A DNA stretch of 6,556 nt. Source: Bacteroidota bacterium (GTDB lineage Bacteria > Bacteroidota > Bacteroidia > Chitinophagales > Chitinophagaceae). The notes under the pieces were generated by a model. The model ran no database searches. It was not told the origin of the DNA and worked only from the letters and a program-made list of their open reading frames with translations. The first letter of the stretch is position 1, and each line of letters opens with the position of its first letter. Location of the stretch: NCBI GenBank assembly GCA_023386395.1, contig JAEWJV010000076.1:1-6556 (forward strand), in the 5' to 3' direction. Positions 1 to 6,556 of this stretch are shown one piece after another. A program made the position numbers and the translations under genes.

Positions 1-977
1 CCCAGCGACCCCGTGGTGCTTGAAAACGGGATGCGATGTATGAGTTTTGATTTACGGTTAGCCTGCCGCATGCCTTCAATAATCGTTTCTTTCATCCAGT
101 CTTCGCGCTGCTGCGGCGACATCCCAGCCATGCCTTCACCCAGGGTAAGACCCATACCGGTAAGCTCAGGATATCCCTCCAGCATTTGCGTTACGCATTC
201 ACGCGTGTATTGTTTTATGATGGCGGAAGTATCGCCTCTTACAAAATAATCATGTTGCAGGTTGTCCATAGCAACATTATGCGCTTTGGCAAATTCAGGC
301 GTTACAAATATGTTGAACGGAATGATGTAGGTATCAATCGCCCTTTCATGTGCCATGCGCATAATGGCGTGAAAAAGTGTTTGCCATGCTTTCATCTCAT
401 CATCATTCCATGGGCTTGCTTCCGGGAAATTTTTAGGTTTGATAAGAAGAGTATAAGGATGCAGGTTCCATAAGGTAAGTGCATTAAAACGGTTCTCCGT
501 CATCATATCCAAAAAAGCTTTCCAGTAAGCCGTATCACGGCAGGTTGTATCATGCAATGAAAGCGCATAACTGTGGCGGTAAGTATCCCAGGGCAGGTCG
601 TATTTTATAGCGCGGAAAGGAAGAAATGCTTTCTCTTTTTTTCGCTGAATATTTTTTAAAGTGATCCCATTATGCAGATCTTCTGCCACAGAGAGACAGC
701 CATAGATCAATGCCCTGTCGCTGCCGCCTGTGATGTTGATCGCATGATTACTCCGGTTAACAGAAAAACTTTCAAATGCATAAGCCGAAGTATCCGTGAT
801 CAATCGTATGGTGTAAACGGTGGCTGATTTATCTTGTTTCAAGGCCTCCGACAGTCGCATTACTGCGTAATGCTGGCGTGCGGAAGTTGTATCGTATTGA
901 AAAGATTGAGCTAAACAATTGCCGGCAATAAACAATAATGCCGTAATAAAAACAATACTCTTTTTAAACTCTGACAT
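1..977 (-). CDS. Secreted putative glycoside hydrolase with GH20/GH67-like N-terminal domain (3' part outside window)
   Basis: The frame is open from the ATG at 975-977 to the left edge (325 codons, no stop), so the C-terminus is missing. Residues 1-24 form a signal peptide: charged MSEFKK, a hydrophobic stretch IVFITALLFIAG, then a likely signal peptidase I cut after CLA. Residues about 30-110 look like the small alpha/beta domain that precedes the barrel in GH20, GH67 and GH115 enzymes, with the typical GGSDRALIYGCLSVAEDL at 84-101. From about residue 120 the sequence resembles the start of a TIM barrel: FRAIKYDLPW (121-130), ENRFNALTLWNLHPY (161-175), and a possible acidic active-site segment GLTLGEGM (276-283). 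This suggests an exported enzyme acting on plant polysaccharide, perhaps on uronic-acid-containing glycans, but family and substrate are not established. No Shine-Dalgarno is visible, and the frame upstream has no other ATG before a stop. The palindrome cluster lies just upstream. Confidence 0.72.
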   Translation of the reverse strand, partial: MSEFKKSIVFITALLFIAGNCLAQSFQYDTTSARQHYAVMRLSEALKQDKSATVYTIRLITDTSAYAFESFSVNRSNHAINITGGSDRALIYGCLSVAEDLHNGITLKNIQRKKEKAFLPFRAIKYDLPWDTYRHSYALSLHDTTCRDTAYWKAFLDMMTENRFNALTLWNLHPYTLLIKPKNFPEASPWNDDEMKAWQTLFHAIMRMAHERAIDTYIIPFNIFVTPEFAKAHNVAMDNLQHDYFVRGDTSAIIKQYTRECVTQMLEGYPELTGMGLTLGEGMAGMSPQQREDWMKETIIEGMRQANRKSKLIHRIPFSSTTGSL

Positions 978-993
978 ATAGCAGGCGGGCGGC

Positions 994-1008
994 AATAATG
1001 CCGTTATT
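994..1008. repeat. Short dyad AATAA-TGCCG-TTATT upstream of the glycosidase-like start
   Basis: Five-bp inverted arms AATAA (994-998) and TTATT (1004-1008) flank TGCCG, ending 17 bp before the ATG. Its AATGCCG core repeats that of the perfect palindromes about 90 bp away, so it may be a degenerate copy of the same site. A position between a putative promoter and the start codon would suit an operator, but nothing here shows binding. Confidence 0.4.
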
Positions 1009-1085
1009 TTAAAAGCTATAAAGTTAAGGGCTGATGATGAACAGGGAAAGATTATGGATTATAAATTCAATGCCACGCATAAACA

Positions 1086-1131
1086 TCAATGCCGGCATTA
1101 TGCTGTTGTTAGCAGATAATGCCGGCATTGA
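1086..1131. repeat. Perfect 15-bp inverted repeat made of two 12-bp palindromes
   Basis: The left arm TCAATGCCGGCATTA (1086-1100) is the exact reverse complement of the right arm TAATGCCGGCATTGA (1117-1131). The spacer is 16 bp and contains a further TGCT/AGCA pairing around GTTGTT. Each arm contains the self-complementary 12-mer AATGCCGGCATT, with centres 30 bp apart, close to three helical turns. As RNA it could fold into one long hairpin after the DinB-like gene. No U-tract follows on either strand, so a classical intrinsic terminator is unlikely. It could be a double operator for a dimeric or tetrameric regulator, an mRNA-stabilising hairpin, or a REP-like dispersed repeat. The structure is directly visible; the role is inference. 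Confidence 0.85.
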
Positions 1132-1159
1132 AATAAACAGAATTTAGAAATAACAGCTT

Positions 1160-1633
1160 CTAATACCTGTCCCAGAAAAAAGGCGGTTCAATTTGCAAGG
1201 CCCTCAGGTAAACAAAGCCCTGGCCACGGTGATGTATTTCGTTGTCAATGAAATAAAGAATATGATTGATAATGGTTAATTCATATTCACCAAACAATTT
1301 AAATTTTTCATGAAAACGCTCTTCCGGAACCTGGTTGAAATATTCAGTGATTTTTGGAGTAGCCTCATCCCATTGCTGCAGAAGTTCTGCTTTGGTTTGC
1401 ACAGGAAGATTATGATCATAAGGTTCAGGCTGATGGCCTGCAATGGCTTTTAAACCGGGTACAGCAATGGCCAGTAATTCTTTTGCGAGGTCTGCAAAAG
1501 TTCGCATGCCTCCGATACTGAATTCAAACAATTCCTTCTCCGGAAATTTTTCAATTGTTTTTCTTGTAAGGCTGCGGTGCGCTAACCAGTGCTGCAGCAT
1601 TTCATCTTTGGTAATAATAGATTTTGTGTTCAT
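1160..1633 (-). CDS. DinB-superfamily (DinB-like four-helix) protein
   Basis: A 157-residue cytosolic protein is read from the ATG at 1631-1633. The frame extends 16 codons further upstream to a TTG, but that stretch (SLRPFNFVPETNIKI) is not typical for the family, so the ATG is preferred. The C-terminal signature DNEIHHRGQGFVYLRAL (130-146) and the ending EPPFFWDRY are characteristic of DinB-like proteins, small helical bundles that often bind a divalent metal through three histidines and include bacillithiol or mycothiol S-transferases as well as many uncharacterised members. Aligned by eye, the usual helix-2 histidine appears as Lys51 (FADLAKEL) and the first His of the HxxxH pair as Asn131, while His134 and His135 remain. 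No N-terminal signal or membrane segment is present. Catalytic role unknown. It is divergent from the GH127 gene and lies upstream of the glycosidase-like gene on the same strand, with a 182-bp gap. Confidence 0.83.
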   Translation of the reverse strand: MNTKSIITKDEMLQHWLAHRSLTRKTIEKFPEKELFEFSIGGMRTFADLAKELLAIAVPGLKAIAGHQPEPYDHNLPVQTKAELLQQWDEATPKITEYFNQVPEERFHEKFKLFGEYELTIINHILYFIDNEIHHRGQGFVYLRALQIEPPFFWDRY

Positions 1634-1808
1634 GATTTTTATATTAGTTTCTGGTACAAAGTTGAAAGGCCGTAATGACAACAGTATGTCAGCAGTAAAT
1701 AATTGTACATGATTTTTTTAGTTACTGCCTGGTTTATGGCACGTTTTAATATTTATTAGTATTCTTGTTCAATACATCCATTTCATTATTTCTGAAGTAT
1801 TTTTAAGT
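1634..1808. promoter_or_regulatory. Divergent intergenic region between the DinB-like and GH127 genes
   Basis: This 175-bp AT-rich stretch must carry the promoter of the plus-strand GH127 gene and probably that of the minus-strand DinB-like gene. TATTCTTG at 1760-1767 matches 7 of 8 positions of the Bacteroidota -7 consensus TAnnTTTG and would place a start of transcription about 35 bp before the GH127 ATG. The expected TTTG-like -33 element is not clear. No strong inverted repeat and no copy of the AATGCCGGCATT palindrome is present, so the two glycosidase-type genes do not visibly share an operator. Confidence 0.35.
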
Positions 1809-4172
1809 ATGAAACTGAAAGCTATTTTAGTTATTACCGCAGCACTTTTTTGTTTTACTGCTTTTTCCCAATCCCTGCTCCCTGAAAAAAATAACAGCAA
1901 GCTTAAAGTGCAGGCTGCGGTGCAGGTCAAAGCCTACGCATTCAATTTAAAAGATGTGCGGCTGATTGATAACAGCCCTTTTAAACATGCTATGGAAATT
2001 GATGGTGGTTACTTACTGTCTTTAAGCGCTGACAGGTTACTCACCCGTTTTTATATAAACTCAGGTTTGCCGCCAAAAGATAGTGTTTATGGCGGGTGGG
2101 AGCGTGAAGGGCTTTCCGGCCACACATTAGGGCATTATTTATCTGCTCTTTCAATGATGTATGCCTCCACCGACGATGAACATTTTAAACAACGGGTGGA
2201 TTATATTGTTGATGAACTGGCAAGATGCCAGGTTGCAAGAAAGACCGGTTATGTGGGCGCTATTCCCAATGAAGATTCTATTTTTTATAAAGTGCAGCGC
2301 GGCGAAATCAAGAGCGGCGGTTTTGATTTGAATGGCGGCTGGAGCCCCTGGTACACCGTGCATAAAGTGATGGCTGGTTTGGTGGATGCTTATTTGTATG
2401 CTGATAATAACAAGGCATTGGATATCGTAACAAAGATGGCAGACTGGACGGGTTCCATTGTTGATCCGCTTAATGAAGAGCAACGTCAGAAAATGTTGAA
2501 GTGTGAATTTGGCGGCATGAACGATGTGCTGGCAAATATTTATGCCATCACAGGCCAAAAAAAATACCTTGATCTTTCCTATAAATTTTATGATGATTTT
2601 GTTATGCAGCCATTGGCGGAAGGCAAGCCTGATCCGCTTGCAGGCAAACATTCCAATACCAATATTCCTAAAGCAATCGGCAGCGCCAGGCAATATGAAT
2701 TAACAGCAAATAAAAACGATGAAACCATTGCCAGCCGTGCATGGAATATTGTGGCAGATGATCATAGTTATGTAACGGGTGGCAATGGCAACTATGAATA
2801 CCTTGGCCAGCCCGGCAAACTGAATGATGCCCTGAGCGATAACACGGCAGAAAGCTGCTGTATTTATAACATGCTTAAACTTACAGGACATTTATTTTCA
2901 TGGCAGCCAAGAGCAAGCCTGATGGATTATTACGAGCGTGCATTATATAATGATATACTTGCTTCGCAAAACCCTGATAATGCTATGATGTTGTATTTTG
3001 AACCGTTGCGTATGGGCGCCAAAAAACAATTCAGCGATTCCACCAATACATTTACCTGCTGCGTGGGCAGCGGCATGGAAAATCATTCCAAGTACACGGA
3101 AGACATTTATTTTGAAGGCGCCGATGGAAGCTTATATATCAACCTTTTTATTCCATCGCAGCTTAACTGGAAAAGCAAAAATGTAACTATTACGCAGCAT
3201 ACAGCTTATCCTGAAAACGGAACCACATCCGTTGTCATATCTACAAAAAAATCAATTGCATTCCCGGTTAAAATACGCCGGCCGTGGTGGGCAACAACCA
3301 GCGCCGTAATAAAAGTGAACGGTAAAGAAGTTAAAGCTGATAAAGACGCTGACGGTTTTCTTGTCATCCATAAAAAATGGAATGATAACGACAGGATTGA
3401 TATTGCTTTTACTATGAGTTTATACACGGAAAGCATGCCCGATAATAAAGACCGGGTGGCTTTGTTATACGGACCGCTGGTGCTTGCGGGCAATCTTGGC
3501 GATACCATGCCCGATCCTGTTTATGGCACACCGGTTTTATTAACTGACAACAGGAATGTGGGCGATTGGGTTGTGAAAGATGCAAATGCGCCGCTTACTT
3601 TTCATACAAAAAATACGGGTAAACCTTTTGATGTAACGCTCACGCCATTTTATAAGAATATCGATAACCATTACAGCGTTTACTGGGATTATTTTACCAA
3701 TGCCGGCTGGGCTGCAAGACAGGCTGAATATGAAGCGGAGAAAAAACACCAGCAGGAAATTGAAGCGCAAACCATTGATAACTTTCGCATTGGTGAAATG
3801 CAGCCGGAACGTGATCATAATTTAACGTCAAGTGAGCAGTCTTATGTTGACCAGGCTTACGGGCGCTCCGGCCGTGAAGTGAGAAAAGATGGTTTCTTTT
3901 CCTTTGATATGAAGGTTGATGGCAATAAACCCACAGCATTGTTGTTTACTTATATCGGCGATGATAAAAACAGGAGCTTTGATATTTTGGTTGATGAAGT
4001 AAAGGTTGCTTCTGTGCAATTGAATGGAAAAGCAACCGGTAAATTTTATGATGAAGCATACATAATACCGGAAGGTTTATTAAAAGATAAAGCGGTTGTT
4101 AATGTAAAAGTATTATCAACCAATGGCAGAACCGCAGGGCGTGTTTTTGGGGTGAGAACCATAAGAAAATAA
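1809..4172 (+). CDS. Secreted GH127-family glycosidase (beta-L-arabinofuranosidase type, DUF1680)
   Basis: 787 residues. Residues 1-20 are a signal peptide (MKLK, hydrophobic core, AFS before QS), so the enzyme is exported. Residues about 45-430 form the GH127-type (alpha/alpha)6 barrel, with GGWEREGLSGHTLGHYLSA (95-113), GGWSPWYTVHK (176-186) and EFGGMNDVLANIY (233-245). In the characterised Bifidobacterium enzyme HypBA1 (recalled), a Glu, a Cys two residues later and a Cys-Cys pair bind zinc, and the first Cys of that pair is the nucleophile. Here these correspond to Glu348 and Cys350 (AESCC) and Cys417-Cys418 (TCCVGSG). Glu330 in TGGNGNYEYL is a candidate acid/base. A beta-sandwich follows (about 435-545), then probably a DUF4986-like region (about 550-635), a charged helical linker (634-660) and a C-terminal beta domain (about 660-785, DUF6805-like). 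The likely reaction is release of L-arabinofuranose from plant glycans; GH146 and other DUF1680 relatives share the motifs, so exact linkage specificity is open. Confidence 0.92.
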   Translation: MKLKAILVITAALFCFTAFSQSLLPEKNNSKLKVQAAVQVKAYAFNLKDVRLIDNSPFKHAMEIDGGYLLSLSADRLLTRFYINSGLPPKDSVYGGWEREGLSGHTLGHYLSALSMMYASTDDEHFKQRVDYIVDELARCQVARKTGYVGAIPNEDSIFYKVQRGEIKSGGFDLNGGWSPWYTVHKVMAGLVDAYLYADNNKALDIVTKMADWTGSIVDPLNEEQRQKMLKCEFGGMNDVLANIYAITGQKKYLDLSYKFYDDFVMQPLAEGKPDPLAGKHSNTNIPKAIGSARQYELTANKNDETIASRAWNIVADDHSYVTGGNGNYEYLGQPGKLNDALSDNTAESCCIYNMLKLTGHLFSWQPRASLMDYYERALYNDILASQNPDNAMMLYFEPLRMGAKKQFSDSTNTFTCCVGSGMENHSKYTEDIYFEGADGSLYINLFIPSQLNWKSKNVTITQHTAYPENGTTSVVISTKKSIAFPVKIRRPWWATTSAVIKVNGKEVKADKDADGFLVIHKKWNDNDRIDIAFTMSLYTESMPDNKDRVALLYGPLVLAGNLGDTMPDPVYGTPVLLTDNRNVGDWVVKDANAPLTFHTKNTGKPFDVTLTPFYKNIDNHYSVYWDYFTNAGWAARQAEYEAEKKHQQEIEAQTIDNFRIGEMQPERDHNLTSSEQSYVDQAYGRSGREVRKDGFFSFDMKVDGNKPTALLFTYIGDDKNRSFDILVDEVKVASVQLNGKATGKFYDEAYIIPEGLLKDKAVVNVKVLSTNGRTAGRVFGVRTIRK

Positions 4173-4209
4173 TTTATGTTGTATTGTTGCGCTTTTAAGC
4201 ACAAGCAAA

Positions 4210-5229
4210 ATGATACAATCTATTTCAATCCATAAGGCAGGCAATAAATTATTGGATGAACCTGTCAGGTTATCAAAAGAAAGCGTAATACTGAACGATG
4301 AACTGCAGGATATATTAAGCCAGTATTTTCTTTCATCATTCAAGTCCGAAGAATATTACCGCTTTTATCACACCATTGATCTTTCTTTAAATGCGGTGCA
4401 TGCCTGCATTTCAGCCATTTTTGAAAATCCCGCATCATTACACGAGCAATCTGTTCATCTTGCTAACCATTTATATGATAAAAGCACGCATCCTAAAATA
4501 AAGGGCGGTGAATTTTATGTGGCTTATTTTAAAGAATACCATTTAAATGGTGAAACAATGGATGCGGTTGGCTTATTCAAATCTGAAAATAAAGACATTT
4601 ATATAGAAGTTGAACCTGTAACAAATGGATTTGATATAGAAAGCCGGCAGGGTATTAATATTAATAAGCTTGATAAAGGCTGCCTGGTTTTTAATACAGA
4701 AAGAGAAAACGGTTTTATATTGTCTATTGTGGATAATACCAACAAAGGAACAGAAGCCCAATATTGGAAAGATGATTTTTTAAGTGTACTGATGTTGAAT
4801 AATGATTTTACGCAAACCAATCAATTTTTAGGTATCACCAAACATTTTGTTACCAGGCAAATAGATGAAGAGTTTGAAATGAGCAAGGCTGATAAAATTG
4901 ATTTGCTCAACCGTTCTGTTGACTATTTTAAAAAGCATGACCAGTTTGATAAGGAAGAGTTTGAACAGGAAGTTTTCTTTCATCCCAATGTGATTGAATC
5001 TTTTCAAAAATTTGATCAGCATTACCGGCAGGAAAATGCGGTGGAACTGGCTGATAATTTTGATATATCGGCACAAGCTGTAAAACAGCAGGCGCGGGCA
5101 TTTAAAAGTGTTTTAAAGCTGGATAAGAACTTTCATATTTATATTCACGGCAACCGTGAACTGATAGAACAGGGCATTGATGAAAACGGCCGTAAATATT
5201 ACAAGATTTATTATGAGCATGAAGCCTGA
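4210..5229 (+). CDS. Nucleoid-associated protein, NA37/YejK (NdpA) family
   Basis: 339 residues with no signal peptide or membrane segment. It matches the NA37 family (Pfam 37-kDa nucleoid-associated protein; E. coli YejK is the known member, found on the nucleoid). Family-like segments are GGEFYVAYF (99-107), GLFKSENKD (121-129) followed by an IYIEV strand, NKLDKGCLVFN (152-162) and NTNKGTEAQYWKDDFL (176-191). The C-terminal half is charged and helical, and ends in a basic-aromatic segment ENGRKYYKIYYEHEA. The length of about 340 residues is normal for the family. The biochemical function is not well defined; DNA association is the family assumption. The start ATG lies 37 bp after the GH127 stop and has only a weak purine stretch before it (AGCAAA), so cotranscription is possible, although the two roles are unrelated. 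It is convergent with lepA. Confidence 0.9.
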   Translation: MIQSISIHKAGNKLLDEPVRLSKESVILNDELQDILSQYFLSSFKSEEYYRFYHTIDLSLNAVHACISAIFENPASLHEQSVHLANHLYDKSTHPKIKGGEFYVAYFKEYHLNGETMDAVGLFKSENKDIYIEVEPVTNGFDIESRQGININKLDKGCLVFNTERENGFILSIVDNTNKGTEAQYWKDDFLSVLMLNNDFTQTNQFLGITKHFVTRQIDEEFEMSKADKIDLLNRSVDYFKKHDQFDKEEFEQEVFFHPNVIESFQKFDQHYRQENAVELADNFDISAQAVKQQARAFKSVLKLDKNFHIYIHGNRELIEQGIDENGRKYYKIYYEHEA

Positions 5230-5242
5230 CGTAGTGCTGTCA

Positions 5243-5275
5243 GATGCTCCAAAGCGCCTGACCGGTAGCAGCATC
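5243..5275. terminator. Weak inverted repeat between the convergent NA37 and lepA genes
   Basis: GATGCT (5243-5248) pairs with AGCATC (5270-5275) across a 21-nt loop that contains the palindrome ACCGGT. It sits in the 50-bp gap between two converging stop codons, where a shared terminator is expected. The stem is short, the loop is long and no U-tract follows on either strand, so this is only a candidate. Confidence 0.2.
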
Positions 5276-5279
5276 CCGC

Positions 5280-6556
5280 TTAATCCAGTTTCAGCACTGC
5301 TAAAAATGCTTCCTGCGGCACTTCTACATTACCAATTTGCCGCATGCGCTTTTTGCCTTCTTTTTGCTTTTCCAGCAGTTTGCGTTTACGGCTTATATCG
5401 CCGCCATAACATTTGGCTGTAACATCTTTTCTGAAAGCGCTGATAGTTTCACGGGCAATTATCTTGGCGCCGATAGCAGCCTGTATGGCGATCTGGAATT
5501 GCTGGCGCGGTAAAAGCTCTTTTAGTTTTTCGCAAAGCTTCCGGCCAAAATCCTGGGAACGGCTGCGGTGAATCAGGGCGCTTAAAGCATCCACTTTCTC
5601 ATTATTCAATAAAATATCCATCTTCACAATATCGGCTTCGCGGTAACCAATGGGAGAATAATCAAACGAAGCATAACCGCGGGTCTGGCTTTTCAGTTTA
5701 TCATAAAAATCAAATACGATTTCTGTAAGCGGCATTTCAAAAATCAATTCCACGCGGGTAGTGGTCAAATAAGACTGGTTAATGAGAATACCACGTTTAC
5801 CCAAACACAAAGTCATTATGTTGCCGATATATTCCGGCAGCGAAATTACCTGTGCTTTAATATAAGGTTCATCAATATGATCAAGCTTTGTGGTATCGGG
5901 CATTTCTGCCGGGTTGTTTACAATCAGTTTTTCGCCCTTGGTTGTATAAGCATGAAAACTTACGTTAGGTACCGTTGTAATTACAGTTTGATTAAACTCC
6001 CGTTCTAAACGTTCCTGTATAATTTCCATGTGCAGCAAACCCAAAAAGCCGCAACGGAAACCAAAGCCCAGGGCTTGTGAAGTTTCTATTTCATAGGTAA
6101 GCGAAGCGTCGTTCAGTTGCAGTTTATCCATGCATTCACGCAGCTCTGCAAAATCATCTGTTGATACGGGATAAATGCCTGCAAATACCATCGGCTTCAC
6201 TTCTTCAAAACCTTTAATAGGCTCGCCTGGATTTTCAGAAAGCGTGATCGTATCGCCCACCTTTACTTCCTTGGCATTTTTTATACCGGTAATAATATAA
6301 CCCACACCGCCGGTTTTTACTTCATTCGCCGGCTGCAAACCCAGTTTCAGAATGCCTACTTCATCGGCTTCATATTCAGCGTCTGTTGAAATAAACCTTA
6401 TTTTATCACCCTTTTTTATAGAGCCGTTAAACACGCGGAAATAAGCAATAATGCCGCGAAAACTGTTGAACATGCTGTCGAATATCAATGCCTGCAAAGG
6501 TGCTTCGGGGTTGCCCTTTGGTGCAGGAATACGTTTAACAATGGCCTGTAATATTT
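5280..6556 (-). CDS. lepA: Elongation factor 4 (LepA), C-terminal 424 residues; N-terminal G domain outside window
   Basis: The frame is open from the right edge to the TAA at 5280-5282. It begins with [19 protein letters not shown], which in LepA directly follows the GTPase domain, so about 170 N-terminal residues with the GTP-binding motifs lie beyond the edge. In order, the fragment holds the beta-barrel domain 2 ([19 protein letters not shown]), the domain 3 and 4 regions with the highly conserved [18 protein letters not shown], and the LepA-specific C-terminal domain with [18 protein letters not shown] and the terminal [20 protein letters not shown]4 is a ribosome-associated translational GTPase linked to back-translocation, initiation and 30S biogenesis. 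A TTG at 6495-6497 (Leu of PLQALIF) is internal, not the start. No frameshift or missing conserved block is seen in the visible part. The tail is a few residues shorter than in E. coli. Confidence 0.97.
   Translation of the reverse strand, partial: ILQAIVKRIPAPKGNPEAPLQALIFDSMFNSFRGIIAYFRVFNGSIKKGDKIRFISTDAEYEADEVGILKLGLQPANEVKTGGVGYIITGIKNAKEVKVGDTITLSENPGEPIKGFEEVKPMVFAGIYPVSTDDFAELRECMDKLQLNDASLTYEIETSQALGFGFRCGFLGLLHMEIIQERLEREFNQTVITTVPNVSFHAYTTKGEKLIVNNPAEMPDTTKLDHIDEPYIKAQVISLPEYIGNIMTLCLGKRGILINQSYLTTTRVELIFEMPLTEIVFDFYDKLKSQTRGYASFDYSPIGYREADIVKMDILLNNEKVDALSALIHRSRSQDFGRKLCEKLKELLPRQQFQIAIQAAIGAKIIARETISAFRKDVTAKCYGGDISRKRKLLEKQKEGKKRMRQIGNVEVPQEAFLAVLKLD

Larger units (their letters stand above)
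978..1159. other. Intergenic region rich in AATGCCGGCATT-type palindromes
   Basis: This gap separates two minus-strand genes: it follows the stop of the DinB-like gene and precedes the start of the glycosidase-like gene. It holds two perfect AATGCCGGCATT palindromes (1088-1099, 1118-1129), an imperfect relative at 1069-1080 (AATGCCACGCAT), and a dyad AATAA-TGCCG-TTATT at 994-1008. A minus-strand stretch TAGCTTTT (1018 down to 1011) matches 7 of 8 positions of the Bacteroidota -7 consensus TAnnTTTG, about 34 bp before the ATG, but I find no convincing -33 partner. No reading frame or RNA gene is evident here. Confidence 0.6.

Noticed and set aside
13..473. Two overlapping plus-strand open frames (13-249 and 186-473)
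   Set aside because: They lie antisense to the glycosidase-like gene, have no recognisable protein features and are shadows of its codon pattern.
915..977. Lipoprotein signal (Cys21) in the glycosidase-like protein
   Set aside because: The residues before Cys21 are AGN, which does not fit a lipobox because Asn is at -1; a signal peptidase I cut after CLA fits better.
1086..1131. Rho-independent terminator of the DinB-like gene
   Set aside because: The hairpin is strong, but the sequence after it on the minus strand (GATGTTTATG) has no U-tract, so it is kept as a repeat of unknown role.
1634..1681. N-terminal extension of the DinB-like protein from an upstream TTG
   Set aside because: The 16 extra residues do not look like the family's N-terminus, and the internal ATG at 1631-1633 gives a normal start (MNTKSIITKDEM).
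2151..4019. Several minus-strand open frames opposite the GH127 gene, the longest 180 codons
   Set aside because: They are antisense to a strongly conserved coding sequence, with low-complexity, cysteine- and isoleucine-rich translations and no family likeness.
6495..6497. TTG as the start of a 405-residue protein
   Set aside because: The frame continues to the window edge and encodes the conserved LepA segment before it; the TTG is an internal leucine codon.

Overview
The window looks like a chromosomal stretch of a Bacteroidota bacterium, most likely of the Chitinophagaceae or a close relative. This is an inference from several signs: moderate GC with AT-rich intergenic DNA, almost no Shine-Dalgarno sequences before the starts, a GH127-type glycosidase of the architecture common in Bacteroidota, a DinB-like protein of a type I associate with this group, and a nucleoid-associated (NA37) protein and EF4/LepA with Bacteroidota-like sequences. 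No rRNA, tRNA, CRISPR array, insertion sequence or phage gene was seen.

Layout from left to right. (1) Positions 1-977, minus strand: the first 325 residues of a secreted, glycosidase-like protein that runs off the left edge. (2) 978-1159: an intergenic region dominated by palindromes built on AATGCCGGCATT, including two perfect copies that together form a 15-bp inverted repeat. (3) 1160-1633, minus: a small DinB-superfamily protein. (4) 1634-1808: a divergent, AT-rich promoter region. (5) 1809-4172, plus: a secreted 787-residue GH127-family enzyme (beta-L-arabinofuranosidase type) with an intact Glu/Cys/Cys/Cys zinc-thiolate active site. (6) 4210-5229, plus: a 339-residue NA37 nucleoid-associated protein. 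(7) 5280-6556, minus: the C-terminal 424 residues of elongation factor 4 (LepA), running off the right edge and convergent with the NA37 gene.

Functionally the left two thirds is a small carbohydrate-degradation module. Two exported glycosidase-type proteins lie on opposite strands, separated by the small dinB-like gene and its flanking regulatory DNA. They probably act on plant cell-wall polysaccharide: arabinofuranosyl side chains for the GH127 enzyme, while the other substrate is unknown. No SusC/SusD pair, sensor or transporter is in view. The right third is housekeeping (NA37, LepA). I see no clearly new multi-gene system. The items most worth a second look are the paired palindromes at 1086-1131, the partially visible glycosidase-like protein, and the DinB-like protein that lacks part of the usual metal-binding histidine set.
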